A stretch of DNA of 64,000 bases from assembly GCF_014201115.1 (NCBI RefSeq), contig NZ_JACHDO010000001.1, positions 5,456,001 through 5,520,000 of the forward strand, given 5' to 3'. Made by a program: the position numbers and the translations under genes. Of the stretch, positions 1 through 7,757 are shown piece by piece; positions within the stretch are counted from its first letter, which is position 1, and every line of letters starts with the position of its first letter. Under the pieces are notes generated by a model, which was not told the origin of the DNA, did no database searches, and saw only the letters and a program-made list of their open reading frames with translations. The stretch is from Nocardiopsis metallicus (GTDB lineage Bacteria > Actinomycetota > Actinomycetes > Streptosporangiales > Streptosporangiaceae).

Positions 1-168
1 TCTGCCGCGGCGCACGGCCACGGAGCGGGCGGTGTCCCCGGTGCGCCGGCACTCCTCGCGGGCACGGCTGACGATGAAGAGTTCGCAGTCGGTGGTCGGT
101 CCGAAGGCGATCACCAGGATGATCGCCCAGCGCCGGCGGTGGGCGAACCGGCCCAGCAGGGGGAACAT
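1..168 (-). pseudogene. MMPL-family transporter remnant with large internal deletion (cut by window edge)
   Basis: The minus strand from 168 to the window start reads as 56 uninterrupted codons. Residues 1-21 (MFPLLGRFAHRRRWAIILVI) look like the N-terminus and start of TM1 of an actinobacterial MMPL/RND-type exporter. Residues 22-56 jump at once to what resembles the region after TM4-TM5 of the same family (FGPTTDCELFIVSRAREE followed by RTGDTARSVA), where full proteins have a TDYE-x-FL-x-SRxREE motif. The periplasmic loop and TM2-TM4, several hundred residues, are missing without a frameshift. The product cannot be a working transporter unless the joint is misread. The rest lies beyond the window. 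Two palindromic operators lie just upstream. Confidence 0.65.
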
Positions 169-180
169 ACGCGCCCCCTT

Positions 181-197
181 GGTTGACCATGTCAACC
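181..197. promoter_or_regulatory. Palindromic operator, copy 1 (GGTTGAC-N3-GTCAACC)
   Basis: A perfect 7-bp inverted repeat with a 3-bp centre starts 13 bp upstream of the MMPL remnant's start codon. The length and symmetry suit a TetR-type repressor. No TetR gene lies next to it in the window, so the regulator is unidentified. Confidence 0.7.
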
Positions 198-268
198 CAT
201 GGTCGCGAGGGGTGTGCCGCCCCAAGGACAACCGGGCGGCGTGTGGACACTGACAACTCCAGACCTCA

Positions 269-285
269 GGTTGACGCCGTCAACC
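269..285. promoter_or_regulatory. Palindromic operator, copy 2 (GGTTGAC-N3-GTCAACC)
   Basis: Identical arms to the copy at 181-197, with a different centre (GCC instead of CAT); the two copies are 88 bp apart. Conserved arms with a varied centre are what a protein-binding site would show. A lone half-site GGTTGAC occurs at 517-523, just upstream of the MFS exporter start, so the same regulator might touch both directions. Confidence 0.7.
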
Positions 286-556
286 ACCGCGGGATGCTCG
301 AAGCCCGCCTGACAAGCCTCAGGTGAGCGCCCTCACGCCACACGGAATCCCTCATGGGCAGGGGATTCCCGCCTGTGGTTCGGATCACCGGCAAACCCGG
401 GTCAAGCGGGGATTGCCTTCCCCTGGCCACCCGTTGCACGCGGAGTGTCCCCGCATGGGACCGCACATCAGGTGCCCCACCCGAAGGTGGCTCACGGCGC
501 CGAACACCAACCCCCAGGTTGACCCTGACCTTCCACAGCCATGCTCTGGAGAGCTC

Positions 557-1885
557 GTGAGCCTTACCGCTGTGCGCTCGAACGCGCGCCGAAACAGCCC
601 GAACGACCGCAACATCCAGCACGACGAGCACGTCCGCGACAACCGCGGCCGGAACAGCGGCGCACGTGTGGGCACCTCGCCCTCGCGCCGCTCCGTCGCC
701 ATGCTCGTCCTCGTCCTCGGCGTCCTGTCGGCCATCGGCCCGCTCGCCACCGACCTCTACCTGCCCGCGCTCCCCGAGATCACCGCCGACCTCGGGGCCA
801 GCGAGGCCCGGGTCAAGCTGACCCTGACCGCCGTGATGGCGGGCCTGGCCCTCGGCCAGCTGGTCACCGGCCCGCTCAGCGACCGCTGGGGCCGCCGACT
901 GCCCCTGCTCGTGGGAACCGGCGTGTTCACGGCGGTGACGTTCGCGATCGTGTTCGTGTCCTCGGCCGAGTCGTTCATGGCGCTGAGGTTCCTCCAGGGG
1001 CTCTCCGCCGCGGCCGGCCTGGTGGTCTCCCGAGCCGTGGTGCGGGACGTGTTCCACGGCGACACCGCAGCCACCTTCTTCTCCCGACTCATGCTGCTCA
1101 CCGGGCTCGCGCCGATGCTCGGCCCGGTGCTGGGCGGACAGCTGCTGCTGTTCGGCCCCTGGCAGCTGATCTTCGGGGTGCTGGGCCTGACCGGGGCGGC
1201 CACCTTCGCCCTGGTGCTGTTCGCCCTGCCCGAAAGCCTGCCGAGGGAGCAGCGGCGGCGACAGGACCCCCGGGTCCTGGCCCGTACGTTCGGCCGACTG
1301 CTGCGCGACCCCGGGTTCATCGCGCCGACGATGGTCCTGGCGCTGAGCTTCGGGATGAGCTTCACGTACATCTCGGCGTTCTCGTTCGTGTCCCAGGCCG
1401 AGTTCGGGGCGACCGCCCAGCAGTTCAGTCTGATCTTCGGCGTGACCACGCTCGGGATGATCCTCGGCAACCAGGTCAACGTGGTGCTGATTCCCCGGAT
1501 GGAGCTGCGCCGACGCCTCGGCCTGGGGCTCGCGGGCGCGGTCGCCTCCGTCGGCGGGATGGGCCTGCTGGCAGCGGTCGGCCGAGCCGATCTGGTGACG
1601 GTCACCGCGGCGCTGTTCGTGATGATGGTCTTCACCGGTCTCATCTCGCCCAACGCCACCGCGATGGCTCTGTCCGGACAGCCCCCGGAGATCGCCGGGA
1701 CCAGCTCGGCGCTGCTGGGCACCCTGCAGTTCGGGGTCGGTTCGGCGCTGGCCGCCACCGCGGGTCTGAGCGGCTCCACCACCCTGGCGAGCATGACCGC
1801 GGTGATGCTGGCGACGGCGGTGGGCGCCGCCCTGGTGTTCCTGTTCGCGGCCGTGCGCGGTCGCGCCGTCAACCCGGCCGCCTGA
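557..1885 (+). CDS. Bcr/CflA-type MFS drug efflux transporter (DHA1)
   Basis: A 442-residue, 12-TM major facilitator protein expected to export drugs or small metabolites with proton antiport. After a polar N-terminal extension, TM1 begins at MLVLVLGVLSAIGPLATDLY and is followed by LPALPEI, a typical Bcr/CflA start. Motif A appears as GPLSDRWGRRLPLL between TM2 and TM3, and the central loop has LPESLPREQRRR. The chosen GTG at 557 has GGAGAG upstream; a GTG at 668 would give 405 residues, closer to the family norm, so the N-terminus is uncertain. A strong terminator follows at 1921. Substrate cannot be told from sequence. Confidence 0.85.
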   Translation: MSLTAVRSNARRNSPNDRNIQHDEHVRDNRGRNSGARVGTSPSRRSVAMLVLVLGVLSAIGPLATDLYLPALPEITADLGASEARVKLTLTAVMAGLALGQLVTGPLSDRWGRRLPLLVGTGVFTAVTFAIVFVSSAESFMALRFLQGLSAAAGLVVSRAVVRDVFHGDTAATFFSRLMLLTGLAPMLGPVLGGQLLLFGPWQLIFGVLGLTGAATFALVLFALPESLPREQRRRQDPRVLARTFGRLLRDPGFIAPTMVLALSFGMSFTYISAFSFVSQAEFGATAQQFSLIFGVTTLGMILGNQVNVVLIPRMELRRRLGLGLAGAVASVGGMGLLAAVGRADLVTVTAALFVMMVFTGLISPNATAMALSGQPPEIAGTSSALLGTLQFGVGSALAATAGLSGSTTLASMTAVMLATAVGAALVFLFAAVRGRAVNPAA

Positions 1886-1920
1886 CCCGCTGGAGCCAAC
1901 ACGCGCAGAAGCACCCGCAA

Positions 1921-1950
1921 GGGACCCCGAACAGCGCGGATCGGGGTCCC
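1921..1950 (+). terminator. Rho-independent-like terminator after the MFS gene
   Basis: A perfect 10-bp inverted repeat (GGGACCCCGA / TCGGGGTCCC) with a 10-nt loop lies 36 bp after the MFS stop codon and before the PadR promoter region. No long U-tract follows, as is common in high-GC actinomycetes. Confidence 0.75.
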
Positions 1951-1970
1951 TTCCGCCGTTCACCCACAGG

Positions 1971-2002
1971 CTATACACACGGGGTATACATCATGTGTAT
2001 AG
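1971..2002. promoter_or_regulatory. Probable PadR autoregulatory operator
   Basis: A perfect 9-bp inverted repeat, CTATACACA (1971-1979) and TGTGTATAG (1994-2002), ends 8 bp before the padR start codon. A TATAC/GTATA pair is nested inside it. The AT-rich dyad at the promoter fits autoregulation by the PadR protein encoded next; the binding itself is inference. Confidence 0.7.
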
Positions 2003-2010
2003 TCGGGCCC

Positions 2011-2538
2011 ATGTCACTCGGCCAAACACTGTTGGGGCTTCTGGAAACCCGCCCCCAGCACGGATACGACCTCAAACGGGCCTACGACGAGCGCTTCGCC
2101 ACCAAGCGGCCGCTCGCCTACGGACAGGTGTACGCCACCCTGTCCCGGCTCCTGAAGAACGGGCTGGTGGAAGTGGACTCGGTCGAGCCCGGCGCGGGCC
2201 CCGAGCGCAAGCGCTACGCCGTGACCGACGCCGGGATCACCGACGTCGAGCGGTGGCTCGCCAGCCCGGAGAACCCCGAGCCCTACCTGCAGAGCACCCT
2301 GTACACCAAGGTGGTGCTCGCCCTGCTCACCGGCCGCTCTGCTGATGACATCCTCGACGTCCAGCGTGCCGAGCACCTGCGCCAGATGCGCGCGCTCACC
2401 CGCCGCAAGACCGACGGCGACCTCTCCGACCAGCTCATCTGCGACCACGCCCTGTTCCACCTGGAGGCGGACCTGCGGTGGCTGGAACTGACCGCCGCCC
2501 GGCTGAACGACCTCGCCGGGGAGGTTCGCGGCCGATGA
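2011..2538 (+). CDS. PadR-family transcriptional regulator
   Basis: A 175-residue PadR regulator. The N-terminal winged helix (about residues 1-75) carries LLGLLETRPQHGYDLK and YGQVYATLSRLLKNGLVE, the usual PadR recognition region, followed by a C-terminal helical dimerisation part rich in Leu, Glu and Arg. The start codon lies just after the dyad at 1971-2002. The gene overlaps the ABC ATPase gene by ATGA, so it is translated with the transporter it probably controls, a common arrangement in which PadR represses its exporter and is released by the exported drug or peptide. Confidence 0.9.
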   Translation: MSLGQTLLGLLETRPQHGYDLKRAYDERFATKRPLAYGQVYATLSRLLKNGLVEVDSVEPGAGPERKRYAVTDAGITDVERWLASPENPEPYLQSTLYTKVVLALLTGRSADDILDVQRAEHLRQMRALTRRKTDGDLSDQLICDHALFHLEADLRWLELTAARLNDLAGEVRGR

Positions 2539-3260
2539 CCACCAGCCTCTCCCCGCGCGGCCGTGACACCCCGGGCACCCCGGCCGAACCCCTGCTCACC
2601 GCCTCCGGGCTGAGCCGCTCCTTCGGTCCCACCACCGCCCTGGTCGACGCCTCCCTCACCCTGTACCCGGGGGAGGTCGTGGCGGTCATGGGCCCCTCCG
2701 GCTCGGGGAAGTCCACCCTGCTGCACTGCGTGGCCGGGATCGTGCGGCCCGACGGGGGCCGTGTCGACTACGACGGCACCGACCTCACCGAGGTCTCCGA
2801 CTCCCGGCTCAGCGATCTGCGCCGCACCGACTTCGGCTTCCTCTTCCAGTTCGGCCAGCTCGTGCCCGAACTCTCCTGCGTGGAGAACGTCGCACTGCCG
2901 CTGCGGCTGGGCGGAGAGCCCCGGCGCCGGGCCGAACGCACCGCCCTCGGCTGGCTGGAACGGCTGGACGTGGCCGAGGTCGCGGGGAAGACTCCGGGTG
3001 AGTGCTCCGGCGGCCAGGGCCAACGCGTCGCGGTGGCCCGCGCCCTCATCACCCGCCCCCGTGTGGTGTTCGCCGACGAACCCACCGGTGCCCTCGACTC
3101 CCTGAACGGGGAACGGGTGATCCGGCTGCTCACCGACGCCGCCCGGGAGAGCGGGGCCGCCGTGGTCCTGGTGACGCACGAGCCACGGGTGGCCGCCTAC
3201 GCCGACCGCGAGGTCGTGGTCCGGGACGGCCGCACCCGTGACGTCGGAGGGCTCGGATGA
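2535..3260 (+). CDS. ABC transporter ATP-binding protein (MacB/LolD-like)
   Basis: A 241-residue cytoplasmic ATPase for the adjoining FtsX-type permease. Walker A is GPSGSGKS (about residue 57), the Q-loop region reads FLFQFGQLVPELS, the signature is CSGGQGQRVA, Walker B is VVFADEPTG and the switch His is in VLVTHEPR. The order and length fit the MacB/LolD (lipoprotein release/antimicrobial export) subfamily. ATGA overlaps join it to the regulator upstream and the permease downstream, making a three-gene operon. Confidence 0.92.
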   Translation: MTTSLSPRGRDTPGTPAEPLLTASGLSRSFGPTTALVDASLTLYPGEVVAVMGPSGSGKSTLLHCVAGIVRPDGGRVDYDGTDLTEVSDSRLSDLRRTDFGFLFQFGQLVPELSCVENVALPLRLGGEPRRRAERTALGWLERLDVAEVAGKTPGECSGGQGQRVAVARALITRPRVVFADEPTGALDSLNGERVIRLLTDAARESGAAVVLVTHEPRVAAYADREVVVRDGRTRDVGGLG

Positions 3261-5614
3261 GTCTGCGCGAACGCGCCCCCGGACAGATCCGGCGGCGCCG
3301 ACCCCTCTCGTCTTTCCTGAACGACCTCTGGCTCGGAGCGCAGCTCGCTCTGCGCGGTGGCCGGGAGGTGGTGCTACGAACCGTGCTGACGGCGATCGGG
3401 GTGGGTGTGGCCACCGCCGCCCTGCTTCTGGCCACCACCCTGCCGACCGTCCTGGAGCACCTGGGCGAGCGGCACGCGGCCCGGATGGACTACCAGGTGG
3501 CGGAGTACCCGCCACCACCCGCGGGCGACGACACCCTCCTGTTCAGGATCGCCGACACCGACTACGAGAGAACCCCGATCCACGGACGGATCGTCCGCGC
3601 CGAGGGCTCCGACCCCCCGCTCCCTCCCGGCGTGGCCGAGATCCCCGGCCCGGGGGAGATCGTGCTCTCCCCCGCCCTGGCGGACCTCCTCGACGACCCG
3701 GAGCACGAGGTACTCCAGCGCAGGTTCGACCACACTGTCATCGGCGAAGTCGGCCCCGAGGGCCTCATGGGGCCGCACGAGCTGGTCTACTACCTCGGTG
3801 ACGGGGAACTGACCCTGGACAACGCCGGGAATCGGATCACCGGCTACGGCGGCGAGCCCGGACCCGGCGGGGACGAACCCGTCATCCTGCTGCTCGGCGT
3901 GGTGGGCGTGGTCGTCATGCTCACCCCGGTGGTCGTGTTCCTCGGTTCCGCGGTGCGCTTCGGCGGCGAACAGCGCGACCGGCGCCTGTCGGCGCTGCGG
4001 CTCATGGGCGCCGACCGCGGGGCCACCCGGCGTATCGCGGCCGGAGAGACCCTCCCCGGGGTCGCGCTCGGCCTGGCGCTCGGAGCGGGTTTCCTTCTCG
4101 CCGGGCGCCCGGTCGTGGAGGCGGTGCCGATCGCGTCCGGGCTGTACGCCACCGACGCGACACCGCACCCGGTACTCGGCCCCCTGGTGTTCCTCGCGGT
4201 GCCGCTGCTGGCCCTGTGGGTGGTGCTCGGTTCCCTGCGCGGTGTGGTGATCGATCCGCTGGGCGCCGTACGCCGAGCCGAACGGCCACGTCCCCGGCTG
4301 TGGTGGCGGCTGCTCCTGTTCGTGCTGGGGATCTCCCTCATCGTTGTGAGCATGCGGTTGGTCCCGGCCGGGGGGCTGTGGGCCCCGATGGTCTCGATCG
4401 GGTTCTTGGCCGCCCTGTTCGGCACGACGGCCGTTCTGCCCTGGTTGGTCGACCGGCTCCTCGGCCGCGCCTCGGGCGGCCCCCTCTCCCTCCAGCTGGC
4501 CCTGCGCCGTCTGGGCGCGGCGGGCGGCGGACCCACCCGCGCGGTCAGCGGGATCGTCGTGACCGTCGCGGGGGCCATCGCCCTGCAGACCCTGTTCGCG
4601 AACGCCTGGAACGATTCCACCGTGGAGTTCGCGGAGTTCGTCGAGGAGGTGTACGCGAACGACGAGTTCGGCGCGTCCGGGTTCCAGCTCCAGGTCGACC
4701 TGCGCTCGGTGCCGCCCGAGGGCGACCTCGCCGCCGTGGCGGAGACGCCCGGTGTGCAGGAGGCCCTGGGTTACGGCAGGGTCGAAGGCGTCACCGACGA
4801 CGGCTCCGACGTGCGAGTCCTCGTCGCCGACTGCCCCTCGCTCCAGCAGATGGCCGACCTGCCCGTGTGCTCCCCCGGGGACGCCTTCAGCGGGGTACCG
4901 GGGCTGGAAGCCGGTGAGACGCTCATGGTCGGGGGCGGCGAAGAGGCGCCCGCGGCCCCGTGGACCGTGCCCGGGTACACCGGCTTCGAGGGGCCCCTGG
5001 TCGAACACCCGTGGCACGGGTGGGGGCACTCGGCACGGAACACCGTCCTCGTCACCCCGGAGACGGCCGCCCTGCCCGAGGAGGTCGCGGTTGCGGGCTC
5101 GCTCTGGATCCGGGTCGACCCGTCCGTCCCCGCGATGGAGGAAGAGCTCAGGGCCACCGTGGCGTCCCTGGACCCGACGGCCCAGGTGCGGTTCCCGATC
5201 ACCAGCGCGACCCTGCCCGCCATGGTCAGGATGCGTGCCGCGCTCATCGCCGGGGCGCTCGCCTGCCTGGCGGTGATCGCCGCCGGACTGGTGGTGGGCA
5301 CGGTCGAGCAGATCCGCGAGCGCAAGAGGGTGCACGCTGTGCTGTCCGCCTTCGGCACCCGCAGACGCACCCTGGTGGCCTCGGTTCTGTGGCAGACCAC
5401 GCTGCCCGTGCTCCTGGGCCTCGCCCTGGCCACGGTGACCGGGATGGCCCTGGGCGCCCTGACCCTGCTCCTGGTCGGGTTCCCGGTGGCCTTCGTGTCA
5501 ACGGACATCCTGATCATCGTCGGCGCTGGTGCGGGGGTGGCGCTGCTGACCACCCTGCTGGCCCTGCCCGCGCTCCTGCGGACCATGCGCCCGGAGGGTC
5601 TGCGCTGGGAGTGA
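3257..5614 (+). CDS. FtsX-like ABC transporter permease
   Basis: A 785-residue membrane permease. A TM near residues 40-60 is followed by an extracytoplasmic domain to about residue 205. A TM cluster covers roughly 210-435, a second large outside domain follows (to about 655), and the final TM bundle contains the FtsX-like stretch REQIRERKRVHAVLSAFGTRRRTL. The duplicated TM-domain-TM layout is typical of actinobacterial FtsX permeases paired with MacB-like ATPases. It probably moves hydrophobic compounds or peptides out of the membrane rather than importing solutes. A hairpin terminator follows at 5623. Confidence 0.88.
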   Translation: MSLRERAPGQIRRRRPLSSFLNDLWLGAQLALRGGREVVLRTVLTAIGVGVATAALLLATTLPTVLEHLGERHAARMDYQVAEYPPPPAGDDTLLFRIADTDYERTPIHGRIVRAEGSDPPLPPGVAEIPGPGEIVLSPALADLLDDPEHEVLQRRFDHTVIGEVGPEGLMGPHELVYYLGDGELTLDNAGNRITGYGGEPGPGGDEPVILLLGVVGVVVMLTPVVVFLGSAVRFGGEQRDRRLSALRLMGADRGATRRIAAGETLPGVALGLALGAGFLLAGRPVVEAVPIASGLYATDATPHPVLGPLVFLAVPLLALWVVLGSLRGVVIDPLGAVRRAERPRPRLWWRLLLFVLGISLIVVSMRLVPAGGLWAPMVSIGFLAALFGTTAVLPWLVDRLLGRASGGPLSLQLALRRLGAAGGGPTRAVSGIVVTVAGAIALQTLFANAWNDSTVEFAEFVEEVYANDEFGASGFQLQVDLRSVPPEGDLAAVAETPGVQEALGYGRVEGVTDDGSDVRVLVADCPSLQQMADLPVCSPGDAFSGVPGLEAGETLMVGGGEEAPAAPWTVPGYTGFEGPLVEHPWHGWGHSARNTVLVTPETAALPEEVAVAGSLWIRVDPSVPAMEEELRATVASLDPTAQVRFPITSATLPAMVRMRAALIAGALACLAVIAAGLVVGTVEQIRERKRVHAVLSAFGTRRRTLVASVLWQTTLPVLLGLALATVTGMALGALTLLLVGFPVAFVSTDILIIVGAGAGVALLTTLLALPALLRTMRPEGLRWE

Positions 5615-5622
5615 GTGGCCTG

Positions 5623-5650
5623 GCGGGTCCGCTGCCCCGGGCGGACCCGC
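5623..5650 (+). terminator. Terminator of the PadR-ABC operon
   Basis: Perfect 10-bp stem (GCGGGTCCGC / GCGGACCCGC) with an 8-nt loop, starting 8 bp after the permease stop codon. Confidence 0.7.
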
Positions 5651-5706
5651 CGCCGGAGCACGGGCCCTTCTGGTGGGAGGGCTCAGGCCAGCCCTAAGCT
5701 GGGGCA

Positions 5707-6178
5707 GTGTCCGAATCCGGCGGGATGCCCGAACCCGAGGAACCACCCGAGGCAGGGTCGCCCGGCGCCGACTCGCCCTTGGCCGGGGCGGTCTGGCCCG
5801 GGGAGCTGCGCCCCTACCAGCGCGAGGCGCTGGCGAAGGTGGACCGGCGCTGGTCGGAAGGGGCCCGGCGGACGTGGATCGTGCTCCCGCCCGGTTCCGG
5901 CAAGACCCTCGTCGGGCTGGAGGCCGCCCGCCTACTGGGCCGCCGGACCGTGGTGCTGGCGCCCAACACCGCCATCCAGGGACAGTGGATCCGGCACTGG
6001 GAAGGCTTCGACCGCCCCGAGAACTGCGCCGCCGGGAACGACCGGGCGCTCGGGCACGCCGTCAACGTGCTCACCTACCAGTCGCTGGCCGTCTTCGACC
6101 CGGACGCCGAGACCGACGAGGAGGGGCGTTCGGCCACCCCCGTCCGCGACCGGCTGCACGCCAACGGACAGGCCCTAG
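5707..6178 (+). pseudogene. DEAD/SNF2-like helicase, 3' part lost at the insertion sequence
   Basis: A GTG start at 5707 opens a reading frame with a superfamily-2 helicase N-terminus: LRPYQREALAKV (Q-motif region), Walker A PPGSGKT, motif Ia-like VVLAPNTAIQGQW, and the start of the next block, VNVLTYQSLAVFD. Homologous proteins run to several hundred residues, but only about 157 remain before the insertion sequence starts at 6179. The frame continues into the element to a stop at 6456, so a chimeric peptide might be made. DEAH and the second RecA domain are absent, so it cannot unwind. The missing 3' part is not found beyond the element, which implies a deletion. Confidence 0.8.
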
Positions 6179-6193
6179 CTTGGCGTTTAACCT
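6179..6193 (+). repeat. IS terminal inverted repeat, left
   Basis: 15 bp, matching the complement of 7743-7757 exactly; the transposase stop codon TAA (6187-6189, read on the minus strand) lies within it. Confidence 0.9.
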
Positions 6194-7620
6194 GCTTGCT
6201 TGGCTCCGGGGTGCCCCGTAGTGCCCGTTTTGTTCTTCTTGGGAACCCCGTATCGGGGAGCTGGACGCTTGTTCTGGCTCCCCACCGGACGCCCCGGACC
6301 AGGCCCGCAGGATTTCGGTGCACCCACACACACCGGCAGGTCAGCGCGAATGTACCGAAACCCCCGACGCACCCGCGCCGGACTCATCCGGTCCGCTTCC
6401 ACCAGCCGATGCCAGGGCAATCTGACCTGACGCGCCAACAACCGGGCCAGACGTAGCTGGGTATAGGCCACCACGACCAGCCAGGACCACCGGTCCGCCG
6501 ATCGCGGGTCCCGTAGCCGGGGTGCGTTCCACCCCAACGACTGTTTGAGGAAGCGGAAGGTGTGCTCGATGTCGAACCGGCGCAAATAAGCCCACCACAT
6601 CTGACTGACCTGCTCTGAGCGCATGCCGGTGGCTGAGGACCACAACCACAACGGTTTGGGATCGCGCCGCGAGGGCAAAGCCTGCACCTGCAACAACACC
6701 AGGGTGCCCTCGATCACCGGTAGCTCACCGGGGTGCTCGGCCCAGGCTGAGCGGTGGGTCAGCCGGGGATGCATCCGATCCCAGGAGCGCGCGGTGGCAC
6801 TGCCGTAGCGGCGGGTGGCAGCGGTGGTCACCGTCTCCGGCTCGGGCCAGGTATCGGGGGCGGCCATCCGTAGGGCAGCCCCGTGTTTGGGCGGGCGCCC
6901 GTTGGCTGAGATCGGTCGGTGCTCGGCTGGGCCGTAGAGCACCCGGTTGGAGGGCAACCGGCCCACCACCTGAACGGGCAGATCAGCGAGCAGATAGGCC
7001 AGACGAGGACTGTCATAGCCCGCGTCAACCACCACCACAATGTCGGGATCGCCCTGCTGGTGGTGTTCAGCCCTGATCAATCGGGCGATCAGCTGGCGGA
7101 CTTGGTGGGCGGTGACGGTGGTGGGGTCCTCGTCACTGTGCAGGCGGCGCAGGTCCAGGGGCGCGGTCCAGGAGGTGGAGCCCTCTTCCAGTGCGACGAT
7201 CATGGAGTAGGGCCAGCCCGGGACCATCTCGGCCTGGCCGGTGCCGCGCCCGTAGGTGTGGCACCAGGCCCGGTCAGGGCTGGTCCAGGCGTCCGGGCGC
7301 AGCCAGGGGGAGACATCGCAGGCCAACACGATGCGCCCGTGGAAGCGGGGCAGGGGCAGCGAGGCCAGGATCGATCGCAGTTGGGTGGTGTCGATGCTTC
7401 CGTGGGCCAGGGCGGCGTAGGCCGAGCCGTGGCCGCGGTGGTGTTCGGGCTCCAGGGAGAGTTGTGCCAGGTGGCGCACGGGGGTCGGGGTGCTGACCAG
7501 GGCTTCGCAGACCTCGAAGAGGGCGTCAGCACGTGTGGTCAGGCAGGCGTGGAACTGGGAGCGGAATCGGGCCAATGTCGACAGTGGCTCGACAGGGGTG
7601 TGCTGGTGCAGCAGACTCAT
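6187..7620 (-). CDS. DDE transposase (IS4/IS701-like)
   Basis: A 477-residue transposase with an RNase H-like catalytic core. The likely acidic triad is D in LACDVSPWLRP, D in VVVVDAGYDSPRL and E in FDIEHTFRFLKQSLGW; the last matches the Y/D-x-E-x(2)-F-x(2)-K pattern around the catalytic Glu of IS4-type enzymes. The C-terminal tail is basic (PAPRYGVPKKNKTG). The ATG at 7620 is preferred over an upstream one at 7665 because the conserved part starts at MSLLHQHTP. The frame is intact, so the element may still move. Exact family placement is from motif memory, not a search. Confidence 0.88.
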   Translation of the reverse strand: MSLLHQHTPVEPLSTLARFRSQFHACLTTRADALFEVCEALVSTPTPVRHLAQLSLEPEHHRGHGSAYAALAHGSIDTTQLRSILASLPLPRFHGRIVLACDVSPWLRPDAWTSPDRAWCHTYGRGTGQAEMVPGWPYSMIVALEEGSTSWTAPLDLRRLHSDEDPTTVTAHQVRQLIARLIRAEHHQQGDPDIVVVVDAGYDSPRLAYLLADLPVQVVGRLPSNRVLYGPAEHRPISANGRPPKHGAALRMAAPDTWPEPETVTTAATRRYGSATARSWDRMHPRLTHRSAWAEHPGELPVIEGTLVLLQVQALPSRRDPKPLWLWSSATGMRSEQVSQMWWAYLRRFDIEHTFRFLKQSLGWNAPRLRDPRSADRWSWLVVVAYTQLRLARLLARQVRLPWHRLVEADRMSPARVRRGFRYIRADLPVCVGAPKSCGPGPGRPVGSQNKRPAPRYGVPKKNKTGTTGHPGAKQAG

Positions 7621-7706
7621 GGTGACGGCCTTCGTTGTGATCAGGTGTGTTCGTGGTTGAAGCACATGATCACGCGAAGGCCGTTGTGCTGTCCGGGAAA
7701 CAACGA

Positions 7707-7740
7707 AGCCCGTGACCGGGACGGTATCCGGTCACGGGCT
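7707..7740. terminator. Hairpin just inside the right end of the IS
   Basis: A perfect 13-bp stem with an 8-nt loop, only 3 bp inside the right inverted repeat and upstream of the transposase start. Such end hairpins in insertion sequences often stop or mask outside transcription entering the transposase gene; here that would be transcription leaving the 3' side of the neighbouring region. Confidence 0.6.
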
Positions 7741-7742
7741 CG

Positions 7743-7757
7743 AGGTTAAACGCCAAG
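7743..7757 (-). repeat. IS terminal inverted repeat, right
   Basis: 15 bp, perfect partner of the left repeat; the similarity ends exactly at 15 bp, which defines the element's tips. Confidence 0.9.

Larger units (their letters stand above)
6179..7757 (-). mobile_element. Insertion sequence (1579 bp, DDE transposase) flanked by CTAG
   Basis: The element is bounded by 15-bp perfect inverted repeats (CTTGGCGTTTAACCT at 6179-6193 and its complement at 7743-7757). CTAG lies immediately outside both ends (6175-6178 and 7758-7761), the expected picture for a 4-bp target duplication. CTAG is self-complementary, so it could instead be counted within the repeats. It carries one transposase on the minus strand and a strong hairpin near its right end. 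It has cut a helicase gene on the left and touches the SURF1 stop codon on the right. Confidence 0.9.

Noticed and set aside
266..1978. Very long minus-strand frame opposite the MFS gene (and similar frames opposite hppA and acs)
   Set aside because: Composed of Arg/Gly/His/Gln-rich translation typical of antisense frames in high-GC DNA; no motif, and the opposite strand holds a clear gene.
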